This document shows, one piece after another, positions 20,881 through 29,604 of a stretch of DNA of 64,000 nt. Made by a program: the position numbers and the translations under genes. The notes under the pieces were generated by a model, which searched no databases, was not told where the DNA came from, and saw only the letters and a list, made by a program, of their open reading frames with translations. The DNA comes from Vibrio cidicii. Its GTDB lineage: Bacteria; Pseudomonadota; Gammaproteobacteria; Enterobacterales; Vibrionaceae. Where the stretch lies: the NCBI RefSeq assembly GCF_009763805.1, contig NZ_CP046804.1:1054001-1118000 (forward strand), written 5' to 3'. Numbering within the stretch: position 1 is the stretch's first letter; each line of letters begins with the position of its first letter.

Positions 20881-21330
20881 ATGAAATATCAACAGTTAGA
20901 GAATTTAGAATGTGGCTGGAAGTGGCAATATCTTGTCAATAAATGGAAGGATGGAGAAGCGATTACCCGTCACATCGATTCCAGTGAAGCGGATGCTGCA
21001 GTGGCTGAGCTTCGACGATTGGAGCATCAACCTACGCAAGTAATCGAGTGGATTGAACGTCATATGGCTCTCGATCTAGATAAAAAGCTTAAGCAAGCCA
21101 TTCGCGCCAAACGTAAACGACATTTTAACGCAGAGCAGATTCACACAAAGAAAAAGTCGATAGATCTCGATTATCGCGTGTGGGAGAAGCTTTCATTTCG
21201 GGCAAATGAATTGGGCTGCACTTTATCTGATGCGATTGAATATTTGCTGAGTGAAGCTTCGCGTAGCGAAAAAGCCAGTGCTGCGGTTACCAGCTTAAAA
21301 GAAGATTTAAGTAAACTGCTATCAGACTAA
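20881..21330 (+). CDS. matP: Macrodomain Ter protein MatP
   Basis: 149 residues starting MKYQQLENLECGWKW, the same start as E. coli MatP; the in-frame ATG at 20872 is part of the GGAAGAG ribosome site. MatP binds 13-bp matS sites throughout the terminus, condenses it and links it to the divisome through ZapB. Seen: the basic stretch RAKRKRHFNAEQIHTKKKSIDLDY, a ribbon-helix-helix DNA-binding segment (LDYRVWEKLSFRANELGCTLSDAIEYLL) and a C-terminal coiled coil. Close to dif (2.2 kb) and to several matS-like sites. Confidence 0.96.
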   Translation: MKYQQLENLECGWKWQYLVNKWKDGEAITRHIDSSEADAAVAELRRLEHQPTQVIEWIERHMALDLDKKLKQAIRAKRKRHFNAEQIHTKKKSIDLDYRVWEKLSFRANELGCTLSDAIEYLLSEASRSEKASAAVTSLKEDLSKLLSD

Positions 21331-21345
21331 ACCAAGGAGGGCGTT

Positions 21346-21657
21346 ATGCTTTATGTTATCGTGATTGCAGCGGTGTTAATCTTTGGGTTAGTCGCCATCG
21401 ATAGACCTGTATTGAAAATTCGCTTTAAGCAAGGTCATATCAATGCGTTTAAAGGAAATTTGCCACCATCATTCCGCCATAATTTGCAGGAGATTGGTGA
21501 CAAGACTCCCTTTGATGGCGAGCTAAAAGTTTACAGCCAGCGTACAGGGATGAAGTTGGTTTTCAGCGAGCAAGTGCCAAAAAAAGTTCAGCAGCGCATT
21601 AGAAATGTCTTCCCACACCAAGGCTTTAAATCAAGCAAAGGGAAAAAGCACGCCTGA
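21346..21657 (+). CDS. DUF3634 family membrane-anchored protein
   Basis: 103 residues: an N-terminal membrane helix (LYVIVIAAVLIFGLVAI), then a basic cytoplasmic-looking domain ending KSSKGKKHA. I recognise DUF3634, of unknown function and common in vibrios. A strong AAGGAGG site lies upstream and the gene begins 15 bases after matP, so the two are likely co-transcribed. Confidence 0.75.
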   Translation: MLYVIVIAAVLIFGLVAIDRPVLKIRFKQGHINAFKGNLPPSFRHNLQEIGDKTPFDGELKVYSQRTGMKLVFSEQVPKKVQQRIRNVFPHQGFKSSKGKKHA

Positions 21658-21770
21658 GAAACATCTCAGTTTCATCGTTATTTCGATTCACGCGAGAAGC
21701 GTAAACAATCATCTTCAAATCAAAAGGGTGACGCGCTAATCTCGGACTTTTTCTTCAAGAAGGAAAAGTA

Positions 21771-22094
21771 ATGAGATACAGTGTCACTTTTTTGCTCGCA
21801 ATTTGTTTCGCTTTTCCATCTTCTGCTGACGATTCTGCAAGGAATCCTGTTGCGGCAAAGATAAAAAAGCAGTTGCAAGCGAAAGTAAATAAACAGTTCA
21901 ATTCCTATGAAGGCTACTGTGACTTGGTCATTTATCTAGAGCATACAGACAAGTATGCCATCGTGAAGCGAGTTTCTGGTATTGGCGATCAAAAGGTTTG
22001 CACGGCGGGTAAGACATATCTAAAGATCGGCTCTCGTTATCGTTATCGCCAGGCTGAAAGCATGCTTGTAATTCACCTAAGTACATTACGTTGA
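21771..22094 (+). CDS. Small secreted protein with a TolA-C-like pattern, function unknown
   Basis: 107 residues with a signal peptide (YSVTFLLAICFAFPSSA, cleavage near residue 19). The mature part has a Lys-rich helix followed by a domain with two cysteines (GYCDLVIYL and DQKVCTAG) and strands between them. The helix, CxLxIxL strand and second Cys recall the C-terminal domain of TolA/TonB-like proteins, but this is a weak resemblance. A GAAGGAAAAG site precedes the ATG. A periplasmic location with a disulfide is likely. Confidence 0.6.
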   Translation: MRYSVTFLLAICFAFPSSADDSARNPVAAKIKKQLQAKVNKQFNSYEGYCDLVIYLEHTDKYAIVKRVSGIGDQKVCTAGKTYLKIGSRYRYRQAESMLVIHLSTLR

Positions 22095-22219
22095 ATGAAT
22101 TACTATTTTTCTTGTAACTTTCAATCACAATATTCGGAACTAACGTCACATAAACATCCCAAGTTATGCGTTTATGTAATAAAATTAGGTATATCAAATA
22201 TAGTTCAAGGAAGAGTGTT

Positions 22220-23437
22220 TTGCTTTTAGCGAATAGGCGATATACCAAAGAAGCGGTAGATATTGCAGAGCAGGTTGCGAATGAAGTTGAAGTACGCCAC
22301 GCAAAATGGTTGGTGAGCATTAAGTATTTGCTCGATCAGTCTAATGTTGACAGCTTGCTCAGTTTACAAGGTCGCTACTGCGATGATGTCATCTTTTCTG
22401 AAAATGAGCGGATCACTCGTAACCAACGTATTTTGCTCGAGTGTGAGCAAGCTAGAGTTAAGGAAAAACGAGAAAGAGTACAGGATCGCCAAAATACCCT
22501 CAGAAAAGTTGTTGCGGATGTAAGTCGGCATACCGAACACCTCTTAGTAAAAAAACTACTTAGTAATCCAATAGATAAACTGTATAACGGAATTCCGCAC
22601 TTTGATCATCTGGCGTCTTTCGCTTACTCCCCATCTTTGAGCTTTAGCAAATTAAGTACACTAACTACATTAAGCAATCAACTCAGCTCAAGTGTGGTTG
22701 ATCTGGTCTCTAATCCAAAATTTTGCGAACGTATAGGGAAGGCAGCTAAAGGAGTTACCGATGCTAAAGTCGCAATCGGTCAAATAGGTATCGAAAATTG
22801 CAGATTACTGTTTCCGGTATTGATGGCCAGACCGATGCTCAAATGGTCTGATGCGAATACTAAGTTAATCGCACCCAAAATGTGGCAGCATATGATAGTC
22901 ACCGCGAATGTCACTCGAATGCGTTTGTCTGACGCAGGTTTCAAAGAACCAGATGTTGGAATACTTCTTGGTGTATTGAGAACCGTTGGCCAGTTTTTAA
23001 TTGCTAATCATTTTACTCACACGTTCGAAGATGCGTTAGTCGAAACGATGGTTAAGTATCGTGAACAAGACAAACGCGAAGAGTACTATGCCTGTGCAGA
23101 AGTGATGGCGAATATATCTTTTCTACCAAAAGTCATTCATGAACTTGAAGCTCAGTTATCGCAACGTGTTTTGGATTCATTAGATTGGTCACCCAACTCA
23201 ATGTTTGTTAAAACAGCTGTACAGGAAGATTTAGATAAGGTGCCAGTCGAAAATAGAAGTATCGCCGGCGCCGCTTTAGCGCAAGCTCGCGCGTATTCCA
23301 TTTATGACGGTCTGAATCAGAGCAATGCCTTTGTGGAGAAGCACAAGCCGTATTGGTTTGCTCGTGTACAGATGCCTGGACCTGCACTAAAAGAAATCCA
23401 AGCCCGGGTTCCTGGGCGTATCATGTTGTCTAAATAG
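22220..23437 (+). CDS. HDOD domain protein
   Basis: About 405 residues. I prefer a TTG start at 22220: AAGGAAGAG sits six bases upstream and the protein then begins LLLANRRYTKEAVDIAEQV. The upstream ATG at 22166 has no ribosome site and adds a poorly protein-like stretch. The N-terminal part is charged and coiled (ECEQARVKEKRERVQDRQ). From about residue 150 an HDOD domain is recognisable (LTTLSNQLSSSVVDLVSNP, KVAIGQIGIENCRLLFPVLM), a catalytically inactive relative of HD hydrolases found in signalling proteins. No output domain is visible. It is the last gene before dif. Confidence 0.75.
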   Translation: MLLANRRYTKEAVDIAEQVANEVEVRHAKWLVSIKYLLDQSNVDSLLSLQGRYCDDVIFSENERITRNQRILLECEQARVKEKRERVQDRQNTLRKVVADVSRHTEHLLVKKLLSNPIDKLYNGIPHFDHLASFAYSPSLSFSKLSTLTTLSNQLSSSVVDLVSNPKFCERIGKAAKGVTDAKVAIGQIGIENCRLLFPVLMARPMLKWSDANTKLIAPKMWQHMIVTANVTRMRLSDAGFKEPDVGILLGVLRTVGQFLIANHFTHTFEDALVETMVKYREQDKREEYYACAEVMANISFLPKVIHELEAQLSQRVLDSLDWSPNSMFVKTAVQEDLDKVPVENRSIAGAALAQARAYSIYDGLNQSNAFVEKHKPYWFARVQMPGPALKEIQARVPGRIMLSK

Positions 23438-23519
23438 CTCACGCTTTATCACATTAAGGGGCTTGAAGGTGGTAGAAGGCTCATTTTAATGGCTTGCGGA
23501 GCATTAGCACTAGGTATCA

Positions 23520-23532
23520 GTGACCCTGTCAC
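23520..23532. promoter_or_regulatory. matS-like palindrome next to dif
   Basis: GTGAC-CCT-GTCAC: both arms are perfect and only the first spacer base departs from GTGAC-RNY-GTCAC. It lies 11 bases from the dif site. Confidence 0.55.
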
Positions 23533-23543
23533 TTTATTATCAC

Positions 23544-23571
23544 AGTGCGTATTATGTATATTATGTTAAAT
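23544..23571 (+). other. dif: dif site (XerCD recombination site, chromosome terminus)
   Basis: 28 bases: XerC-side arm AGTGCGTATTA, central region TGTATA, XerD-side arm TTATGTTAAAT. E. coli dif is GGTGCGCATAA / TGTATA / TTATGTTAAAT, so the centre and the XerD arm are identical and the XerC arm differs at three positions. XerC and XerD resolve chromosome dimers here at cell division under FtsK control. It lies between convergently ending genes, HDOD (+) and the hybrid kinase (-). In V. cholerae the equivalent site is used by CTX-type filamentous phages; here it is intact, with no phage beside it. Confidence 0.95.
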
Positions 23572-23656
23572 TAATATACGGCCCAATCTTGTGCACCTAC
23601 ACTTTTCTCTTAAATCGACGTCGCAATTGAACATAACTGATTTACCATAAAATCCA

Positions 23657-23699
23657 TAATATAGAACAAAATAATCTGCGCTTGTTTTGTTCTATATTA
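23657..23699. repeat. 15-bp perfect inverted repeat between dif and the hybrid kinase
   Basis: TAATATAGAACAAAA (23657-23671), 13-base spacer, TTTTGTTCTATATTA (23685-23699). It lies 17 bases after the stop of the minus-strand kinase gene. On the minus strand it is followed by ATGG rather than T residues, so it is not a standard intrinsic terminator. Confidence 0.7.
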
Positions 23700-23715
23700 A
23701 GTTCAAGCGTTGCTG

Positions 23716-25450
23716 CTAAGGTTCAGTGTTGCGGAGTGTTTGGATGATATTTTCCAATTCATGCATTCTGACTGGCTTTGCAATAAAACTATCCATTCCA
23801 GCTCCCAAACAATTTTGACGATCGCTTTCTAGAGCGTGTGCTGTTAGTGCAACAATCGGCACCTGAAAACCGTTGCTTCTCAGAGTGCGCGTGGCTGTTA
23901 GTCCATCCATGACTGGCATTGAGACGTCCATGAGTACCATATCTAGTGGAACTTCATTTTTTTCAATAAAATTAATGGCTTCACTGCCATTGTTGGCCAT
24001 AAATACCTTGTGTCCTAGCTTCGACAGTAGCAGCTTAATGACCATCTGATTAGACTTGGTGTCTTCAACTACGAGTATGTTCAAGCCCTTATTGAATGAA
24101 TAAGCTCTAGTGGTGTTATCGCCCTTATTTCGTCTTAGCTCTTTGACTGGTAAACATACTAAAAACTCCGAGCCCTTACCAAACTCACTAGAAACCGAAA
24201 TAGTTTCCTGACATTAATTCTACGAGGTGCTTGGTGATCGCGAGCCCTAAGCCTGTACCGCCAAACTTGCGTGTGATTGAGCTATCTGCCTGTTTAAATG
24301 CAACAAACAGTGATGAAATCTTGTCCTCTTCTATACCAATGCCGGTGTCTTTGACGACCAATGTCAGCTTATTCTTCTCGATAGATAGACGAATGTGTAT
24401 TTCACCTGTCTGCGTAAACTTGACCGCGTTGCCGACGAGATTAAATAGAATCTGTGAAATACGTATTGGGTCAAGCCAATATTCCTTGTGTGGATCAAAG
24501 TGTAAATTGAAGTGAAAACTGAGCCCTTTGCTTTCCGCAAGTTGCTGTTGCTGTCTCAATACGGAAGTTGCAGTGTCACTTAAATTAGTCCATTGTTCTA
24601 ATAAAGAAAAGTTACCTGATTCAATCTTGGATATATCTAGAATATCACTGATGAGTGCTAACAAGAGCTCCGCGGAGCTTTCTATTTGTTGTATAACGTC
24701 ACCTTGGTATCTAGATATGCTGGAATTCTTGAGTAGATCTAGCATGCCCAATACGGAGTTTAGCGGTGTTCGAAGCTCATGGCTCATCATGGCAAGAAAC
24801 TCAGATTTCGCCTTATTGGCTCGCTCTGATTCTTCTCTCGCCATGGCCAACTCGTGAGTTCGTGCCTCTACGATACGTTGTAACTTTTCTTTGTGCTCAA
24901 TGTCGATAACAGCGCGTTCAACCAAAGGCAAAAAACGTTTCAATGTCTCCTTTGACTCAATGCTAAATTGCCCTTGCTGATTACCTATTAAAAGAATTAC
25001 GGATTGGGTGACTTCTGCGTCTATGCCTGTTAACAAGACGGATCCGATGTGAGTTTGAATGAAACTGTTGATGTTTCGGAATTCATCGGATTTGTAGGGA
25101 TCGAACAGTAGGATGCAATCACCGCCTAAAGCACGGTTGAATTTGTCGCCTTCAGACCATGCTATATGAGCAAAAACGCGATTGGTGGTCAGTAGTGTAG
25201 AGAATGAAGGTTCTTCACAGTGGCGAGAAAGTACAACAAAGTCATCAAAATCTATGTATTTTTTCAATACGCGTTTTAAGCCAGAAAATATTTCATGGCG
25301 ATTTTTAGCTTCACTCATGGCGGAAATAGCGCTAAGAATGGCTTTGTTCTCTTCTGCCAATCTTTTCTCACGCTCCCTACTCTCTTTTAGCTCAGCCAGC
25401 GCTTCTTGCAGCTCTTCTTGAATGAAGGTGTTTTCTATTTTATGCGTCAT
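23716..25450 (-). CDS. Hybrid sensor histidine kinase, VpsV-like (frameshifted as read)
   Basis: 577 residues after repair, no membrane segments. In order: N-terminal coiled coil (to about 40), a GAF-like sensor segment (about 45-190), HisKA with phospho-accepting His224 in MMSHELRTPL, HATPase with NLVGNAVKFT, DTGIGI and FGGTGLGLA, then a receiver with phospho-acceptor Asp in VLMDVSMPVMDG. The kinase frame stops at 24188; the receiver lies in a frame shifted by one base. Dropping one base from GTTTC at 24203-24207 gives MSGTISVSSEFGKGSEF, a canonical kinase end. The start overlaps the FIST gene by 11 bases. The pair matches the V. cholerae NosP/VpsV arrangement, in which the FIST heme protein senses nitric oxide and controls the kinase. 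A second break elsewhere cannot be excluded. Confidence 0.85.
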
Positions 25451-26639
25451 ATGGTGAATGGAAGATGGCTGAAGAGATCATTAAATTGCCATGACCATTT
25501 TCCCCGCCTATAAATCTTCCTTGCTCCCCAAAAGTAAAAGGACAAATAAAAGGTTTGCCATTGAGCTCATCGGCTAACTGTGCGAGTACGGCTTCAATGT
25601 CTTGGCGTATTTGGATCATTGAACCGGCACAGAAGATATTAATTACGCCAATCTTATTGGAATCTTCTAGCTTTTGCCAAAATGCTGCATTGACCACTCG
25701 CGCAGCTCGGCGTATCAGTTGCTCTTTGCAACCTCGCATCAAATAGAGTCTATCGCCTTCGTCTATCTTTGAAAACAGCTCAATTCCCCCTTGCTCTGTC
25801 TCGCGAATGGGATGGGAAAGGATAAAATAAGGATGATCATAAAGATGGCCAGCGACTCGCCCGAGCGGATATGCGGTTGCGACATCGAAGATAATGTTAT
25901 GCTTTTCATTCTCCTTGAAATGAAGCTCTGCCCAATCTTTATAAACACTAGCCGCAGGGCGATTGTCAATCTCGATCAGTTCTCGCCCTTTCACTTTGGT
26001 TGCTTTTCCGGTTGCCTCTGTTGGAATATGACCCGCACTAAATCCGGTGTAGATGGATTGAGATGAAAAGAAAACCGTCAAGCTAATCCCATTTCTGCTC
26101 GTGCCCTGAGAGGTAAAAATAGACCAGGCCCCTTTGATTTGATTATCTGCAGCACTACCACCAATAATGGGCACCAAAGTGCCAAAGTACTGATCTAAAG
26201 CTTGGATGATTTCTTCTTCATTGCCCGGAGTTGAATGCAAAAGGATAAGGCTAGGCACTTCACTCTGCCGATTGGCATGGCAGAGTGCCATTTCAAGTAC
26301 ATGTTCGACATTGTGGTTAACCGTCTGTAGCTGGTTCTCTGCCACAGAGATACCTGTGCCATAGGCATTGTTGGCACCACTATCGAATATCGCAAATACA
26401 CCGACTACTGGGCCGGGATGAAAACCATGTTCTGTCATAATCGCTTGACATGAACTTGATCCATGAAATGGGATGTCTGGAAAGAGAACCTTAAATGCGT
26501 GTTGTAACTTGTCACAACAATACTCTTCTGTGTAATAGCAAATGAGCATAGCGAGATGCTTATTGCTGATTTTTATGCGAAACTCGCTAATCGCTTTGGT
26601 TTCATCAAGCTCATGGCTAAATACAGTTTGGCAACGCAT
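25440..26639 (-). CDS. nosP: FIST domain protein, NosP-like nitric-oxide sensor candidate
   Basis: 399 residues with FIST_N and FIST_C domain sequence: early segment LAMLICYYTEEYCCDKL, IPFHGSSSCQAIMTEHG, a core VPIIGGSAADN, and C-terminal GVINIFCAGSMIQIR and CPFTFGEQGRF. Soluble, no signal peptide. FIST proteins encoded next to histidine kinases (NosP family) bind heme and regulate the partner kinase in response to nitric oxide; in V. cholerae this pair is linked to biofilm and quorum-sensing phosphorelays. Here the gene overlaps the kinase by 11 bases, so they are coupled. Heme binding is inferred from context, not visible in the sequence. A perfect Fnr-type palindrome lies about 225 bases upstream. 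Confidence 0.8.
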   Translation of the reverse strand: MRCQTVFSHELDETKAISEFRIKISNKHLAMLICYYTEEYCCDKLQHAFKVLFPDIPFHGSSSCQAIMTEHGFHPGPVVGVFAIFDSGANNAYGTGISVAENQLQTVNHNVEHVLEMALCHANRQSEVPSLILLHSTPGNEEEIIQALDQYFGTLVPIIGGSAADNQIKGAWSIFTSQGTSRNGISLTVFFSSQSIYTGFSAGHIPTEATGKATKVKGRELIEIDNRPAASVYKDWAELHFKENEKHNIIFDVATAYPLGRVAGHLYDHPYFILSHPIRETEQGGIELFSKIDEGDRLYLMRGCKEQLIRRAARVVNAAFWQKLEDSNKIGVINIFCAGSMIQIRQDIEAVLAQLADELNGKPFICPFTFGEQGRFIGGENGHGNLMISSAIFHSPYDA

Positions 26640-26746
26640 TGTCTAATTTATGAATTTGTAAATTGACCTCCTTTATACCACTACTTCCTTGCATTGCTAA
26701 GGGTGATGAGTAATTAGGGGGTGAAATTTCGAGTGCTACGTCAGAT

Positions 26747-27103
26747 TTATCTGTATATAACCTTGGCGATAGTAACGTCATTCGCTCGGATGTAAAAAGT
26801 GACAGGATAGCTTTGCGTGCTAAGAAGAATACTTTCTTCATCACGAGTTATAGAATACTGTTTTTGATTTAAATCAATTTTAAAAGTGCCATTTTTAGGC
26901 AGTTGAATCCGTATGCCATCATTTTCTCGCTTTAATTCTAACTTTTCTTGAGAAATTGTTAATTCACATGGCTGGTTTTGTGAACAATCCAACATTTGCA
27001 GTGACTCATATTTCAATGTACGCCAGATAAAGGCGATGACTAATACCGTGAGGATGAGCAATATTTGTGCGAGCCTTGCCATTGTTAACTTTTGCGCTGC
27101 CAT
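26747..27103 (-). CDS. Membrane-anchored protein of unknown function
   Basis: 118 residues with the start at MAAQKLTMARLAQ (27103), supported by AAGGAAATTGGG upstream. One N-terminal membrane helix (AQILLILTVLVIAFIW), then a mainly beta domain with a close cysteine pair (LDCSQNQPCELTI), likely periplasmic. No family recognised; it lies between nosP and the divergent ccoN. Its coding sequence contains a perfect Fnr-box palindrome (26864-26877). Confidence 0.65.
   Translation of the reverse strand: MAAQKLTMARLAQILLILTVLVIAFIWRTLKYESLQMLDCSQNQPCELTISQEKLELKRENDGIRIQLPKNGTFKIDLNQKQYSITRDEESILLSTQSYPVTFYIRANDVTIAKVIYR
26864..26877. promoter_or_regulatory. Perfect Fnr-type palindrome TTGAT-TTAA-ATCAA
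   Basis: A full match to the Fnr consensus TTGAT-N4-ATCAA, inside a minus-strand coding region and about 225 bases upstream of the nosP start. It could place nosP and the kinase under Fnr, or be a coding coincidence (codons for Ile-Asp-Leu-Asn-Gln). Confidence 0.35.
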
Positions 27104-27359
27104 TTTTCCCAATTTCCTTGTTACAAACTTCAAAGTTTTTAAATAAAAGAGCAATTCCTGAGCGTCAGTAAGGTTACTACTCTGTCATTGATTTGTTAAT
27201 TCAAGTATAGTTGCAGGCTGAAAATGCCACTTTTCTTTAAAGTCGGCAAGGGAAATAACGTCATGAAATGACTTAGTTTCTTGAGCTGGTTTGGGTGGCA
27301 TTACGACGCAAGTCGTGTTGGAAGTAAAGTGTAGTTAATTAGAAATTGGAAGCATGCAA

Positions 27360-28787
27360 ATGAGCCAAGAAAAGCAGCTTGAACAAAACTACAACTATAC
27401 AGTCGTTCGCCAGTTTACCCTAGTGACCATTCTATGGGGTATTGTTGGTATGGCTGTTGGTGTTTTGATTGCCGCTCAGTTAGTATGGCCACAGCTTAAC
27501 TTTGATACGCCGTGGTTGACGTACAGTCGTTTACGTCCATTGCATACTAACGCGGTAATTTTCGCGTTTGGTACTAGCGCCCTGTTCGCAACATCCTATT
27601 ATGTTGTACAGCGCACCTGTCAAACTCGTCTCTTCGGTGGACCTTTGGTTGCCTTTACCTTTTGGGGTTGGCAGGCGATCATCCTCTCTGCAGCGATTAC
27701 TCTACCTCTCGGTCTAACATCGGGAAAAGAGTATGCAGAGTTAGAATGGCCTATCGACATCGCGATCGCGGCGGTATGGGTCTCTTACGCTGTGGTGTTC
27801 TTCGGAACATTAATCAAACGTAAGACCTCTCATATTTACGTGGCGAACTGGTTCTTTGGAGCCTTTATTATCACTGTTGCTGTTCTGCACATTGTGAACA
27901 GCATGGCAATTCCTGTCTCTTTGACTAAATCATATTCGATTTATTCTGGCGCTGTGGATGCTATGGTGCAGTGGTGGTATGGCCACAACGCGGTAGGTTT
28001 CCTACTTACAGCTGGCTTCTTAGGGATGATGTACTACTTCGTTCCTAAGCAAGCTGAACGTCCTGTTTATTCTTACCGTTTGTCAATCGTTCACTTTTGG
28101 GCACTCGTTTCTCTTTACATCTGGGCTGGTCCTCACCACTTGCACTACACTGCTCTGCCAGACTGGACTCAGTCTTTAGGCATGGTGATGTCACTTGTGT
28201 TATTTGCACCTTCATGGGGTGGTATGATCAACGGTATCATGACACTTTCTGGTGCATGGCATAAGTTGCGCTACGATCCTATCCTGCGTTTCTTGATTGT
28301 TTCTCTTTCTTTCTATGGTATGTCTACCTTTGAAGGTCCGATGATGTCGATTAAGACTGTTAACGCGCTATCACACTACACAGACTGGACCATCGGTCAC
28401 GTTCACTCTGGTGCGTTGGGCTGGGTTGCAATGGTTTCTATCGGTTCTGTTTACCACTTGATCCCACGTCTGTTTGGTCAAGAACGTATGTACTCTGTTG
28501 GTCTGATCAACGTTCACTTCTGGTTAGCGACAATTGGTACTGTCCTGTACATCGTAGCGATGTGGATATCTGGTGTAATGCAAGGTCTGATGTGGCGTGC
28601 AGTGAACTCTGATGGTACGTTGACTTACAGTTTCGTCGAATCTGTCTCTGCGTCTTACCCATTCTACTTTGTACGTTTCCTAGGTGGTTTTATCTTCCTA
28701 ACTGGTATGTTCTTGATGGCCTACAATACGTACAAAACTGTCAGCGCACCAAAACATAGCTTGAAAGCTATTCCACAACCGGCATAA
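27360..28787 (+). CDS. ccoN: cbb3-type cytochrome c oxidase subunit I
   Basis: 475 residues, start [10 protein letters not shown] at 27360 with GGAAG seven bases upstream; the ATG two codons earlier is too close to that site. The catalytic heme-copper subunit of the high-affinity oxidase used at low oxygen. About 12 membrane helices are evident. Conserved His residues are seen in [34 protein letters not shown] and [12 protein letters not shown], ligands for hemes b and b3 and CuB. First gene of ccoNOQP. The upstream region has ArcA-like GTTAATT sequences but no clean Fnr box. Confidence 0.97.
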   Translation: MSQEKQLEQNYNYTVVRQFTLVTILWGIVGMAVGVLIAAQLVWPQLNFDTPWLTYSRLRPLHTNAVIFAFGTSALFATSYYVVQRTCQTRLFGGPLVAFTFWGWQAIILSAAITLPLGLTSGKEYAELEWPIDIAIAAVWVSYAVVFFGTLIKRKTSHIYVANWFFGAFIITVAVLHIVNSMAIPVSLTKSYSIYSGAVDAMVQWWYGHNAVGFLLTAGFLGMMYYFVPKQAERPVYSYRLSIVHFWALVSLYIWAGPHHLHYTALPDWTQSLGMVMSLVLFAPSWGGMINGIMTLSGAWHKLRYDPILRFLIVSLSFYGMSTFEGPMMSIKTVNALSHYTDWTIGHVHSGALGWVAMVSIGSVYHLIPRLFGQERMYSVGLINVHFWLATIGTVLYIVAMWISGVMQGLMWRAVNSDGTLTYSFVESVSASYPFYFVRFLGGFIFLTGMFLMAYNTYKTVSAPKHSLKAIPQPA

Positions 28788-28799
28788 GGAGATTGAAGA

Positions 28800-29420
28800 A
28801 TGAGTTCAAATTCTAATAATCGCCACGAAATCATTGAACGTAATGTCGGTTTGTTGGCTATTTTTATCGTTTTTGCAATTAGCTGGGGAGCTCTTGTTGA
28901 AATTACCCCACTGATTTTCCAAAAACAAACCACAGAGCCTGTAGAAAATCTGCGCGCTTACTCTGCCCTAGAGATGGAAGGCCGTGATATTTACATCCGT
29001 GAAGGGTGTAACGTATGTCATAGCCAGATGGTTCGTCCTTTCCGCTCTGAAACAGAACGCTATGGTCACTACTCTGTCGCTGGCGAGAGTGTGTGGGAGC
29101 ATCCATTCCTGTGGGGCTCTAAGCGCACTGGTCCAGATTTGGCTCGCGTAGGTGGTCGTTATTCGGACGAATGGCACCGTGTCCACCTAACTGACCCTCG
29201 TGAACTGGTACCTGAATCAAATATGCCGGGTTTCCCTTGGCTAGCTGAGAATGTACTGGATGGCAAATTGACTCAGAAGAAGCTGGAGTTGTTCCGCAAT
29301 CAGTTCGGTGTGCCATACACCGATGAGCAAATCGCCAACGCTGGCAAAGATGTTGAAGGAAAAACGGAGATGGACGCTGTCATCGCCTACCTTCAGTCTT
29401 TGGGTCATGCAATGAAATAA
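28800..29420 (+). CDS. ccoO: cbb3-type cytochrome c oxidase subunit II (mono-heme c)
   Basis: 206 residues: one N-terminal membrane helix ([18 protein letters not shown]) and a periplasmic cytochrome c domain with heme site CNVCH near residue 69 and a later Met ligand candidate in ESNMPGFPW. Passes electrons from CcoP to CcoN. Starts 12 bases after ccoN with a GGAGATTGA site. Confidence 0.97.
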   Translation: MSSNSNNRHEIIERNVGLLAIFIVFAISWGALVEITPLIFQKQTTEPVENLRAYSALEMEGRDIYIREGCNVCHSQMVRPFRSETERYGHYSVAGESVWEHPFLWGSKRTGPDLARVGGRYSDEWHRVHLTDPRELVPESNMPGFPWLAENVLDGKLTQKKLELFRNQFGVPYTDEQIANAGKDVEGKTEMDAVIAYLQSLGHAMK

Positions 29421-29430
29421 GGGGGTTGTT

Positions 29431-29604
29431 ATGGATTTCGGTACAATACACAGTATTTATACTGTCGTACTTTTTGTCAGTTTTATTGGTATCGTCGTCT
29501 GGGCCTACAGCAAAAAACGTAAGGCCAGTTTTGATGAAGCAGCCAATCTAGTGTTTGCTGATGAAGAGAAATCTAGCCCTAATCAACAAGGAGTTACGAA
29601 GTAA
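29431..29604 (+). CDS. ccoQ: cbb3 oxidase small subunit CcoQ
   Basis: 57 residues beginning MDFGTIHSIYTVVLFVSFIG: one membrane helix followed by a charged tail with SKKRKASFDEAANLVFADEE, the typical CcoQ layout. Stabilises the core complex. GGGGG site upstream; its stop shares a base with the ccoP start (TAATG). Confidence 0.93.
   Translation: MDFGTIHSIYTVVLFVSFIGIVVWAYSKKRKASFDEAANLVFADEEKSSPNQQGVTK

Noticed and set aside
23572..23656. Integrated filamentous phage or satellite remnant at dif
   Set aside because: Only one dif copy, no second half-site and no phage-like ORF on either side.
27188..27204. Possible Fnr box upstream of ccoN (TTGATTTGTTAATTCAA)
   Set aside because: The halves are seven bases apart instead of four and the right half is imperfect; at best an ArcA-like GTTAATT element.
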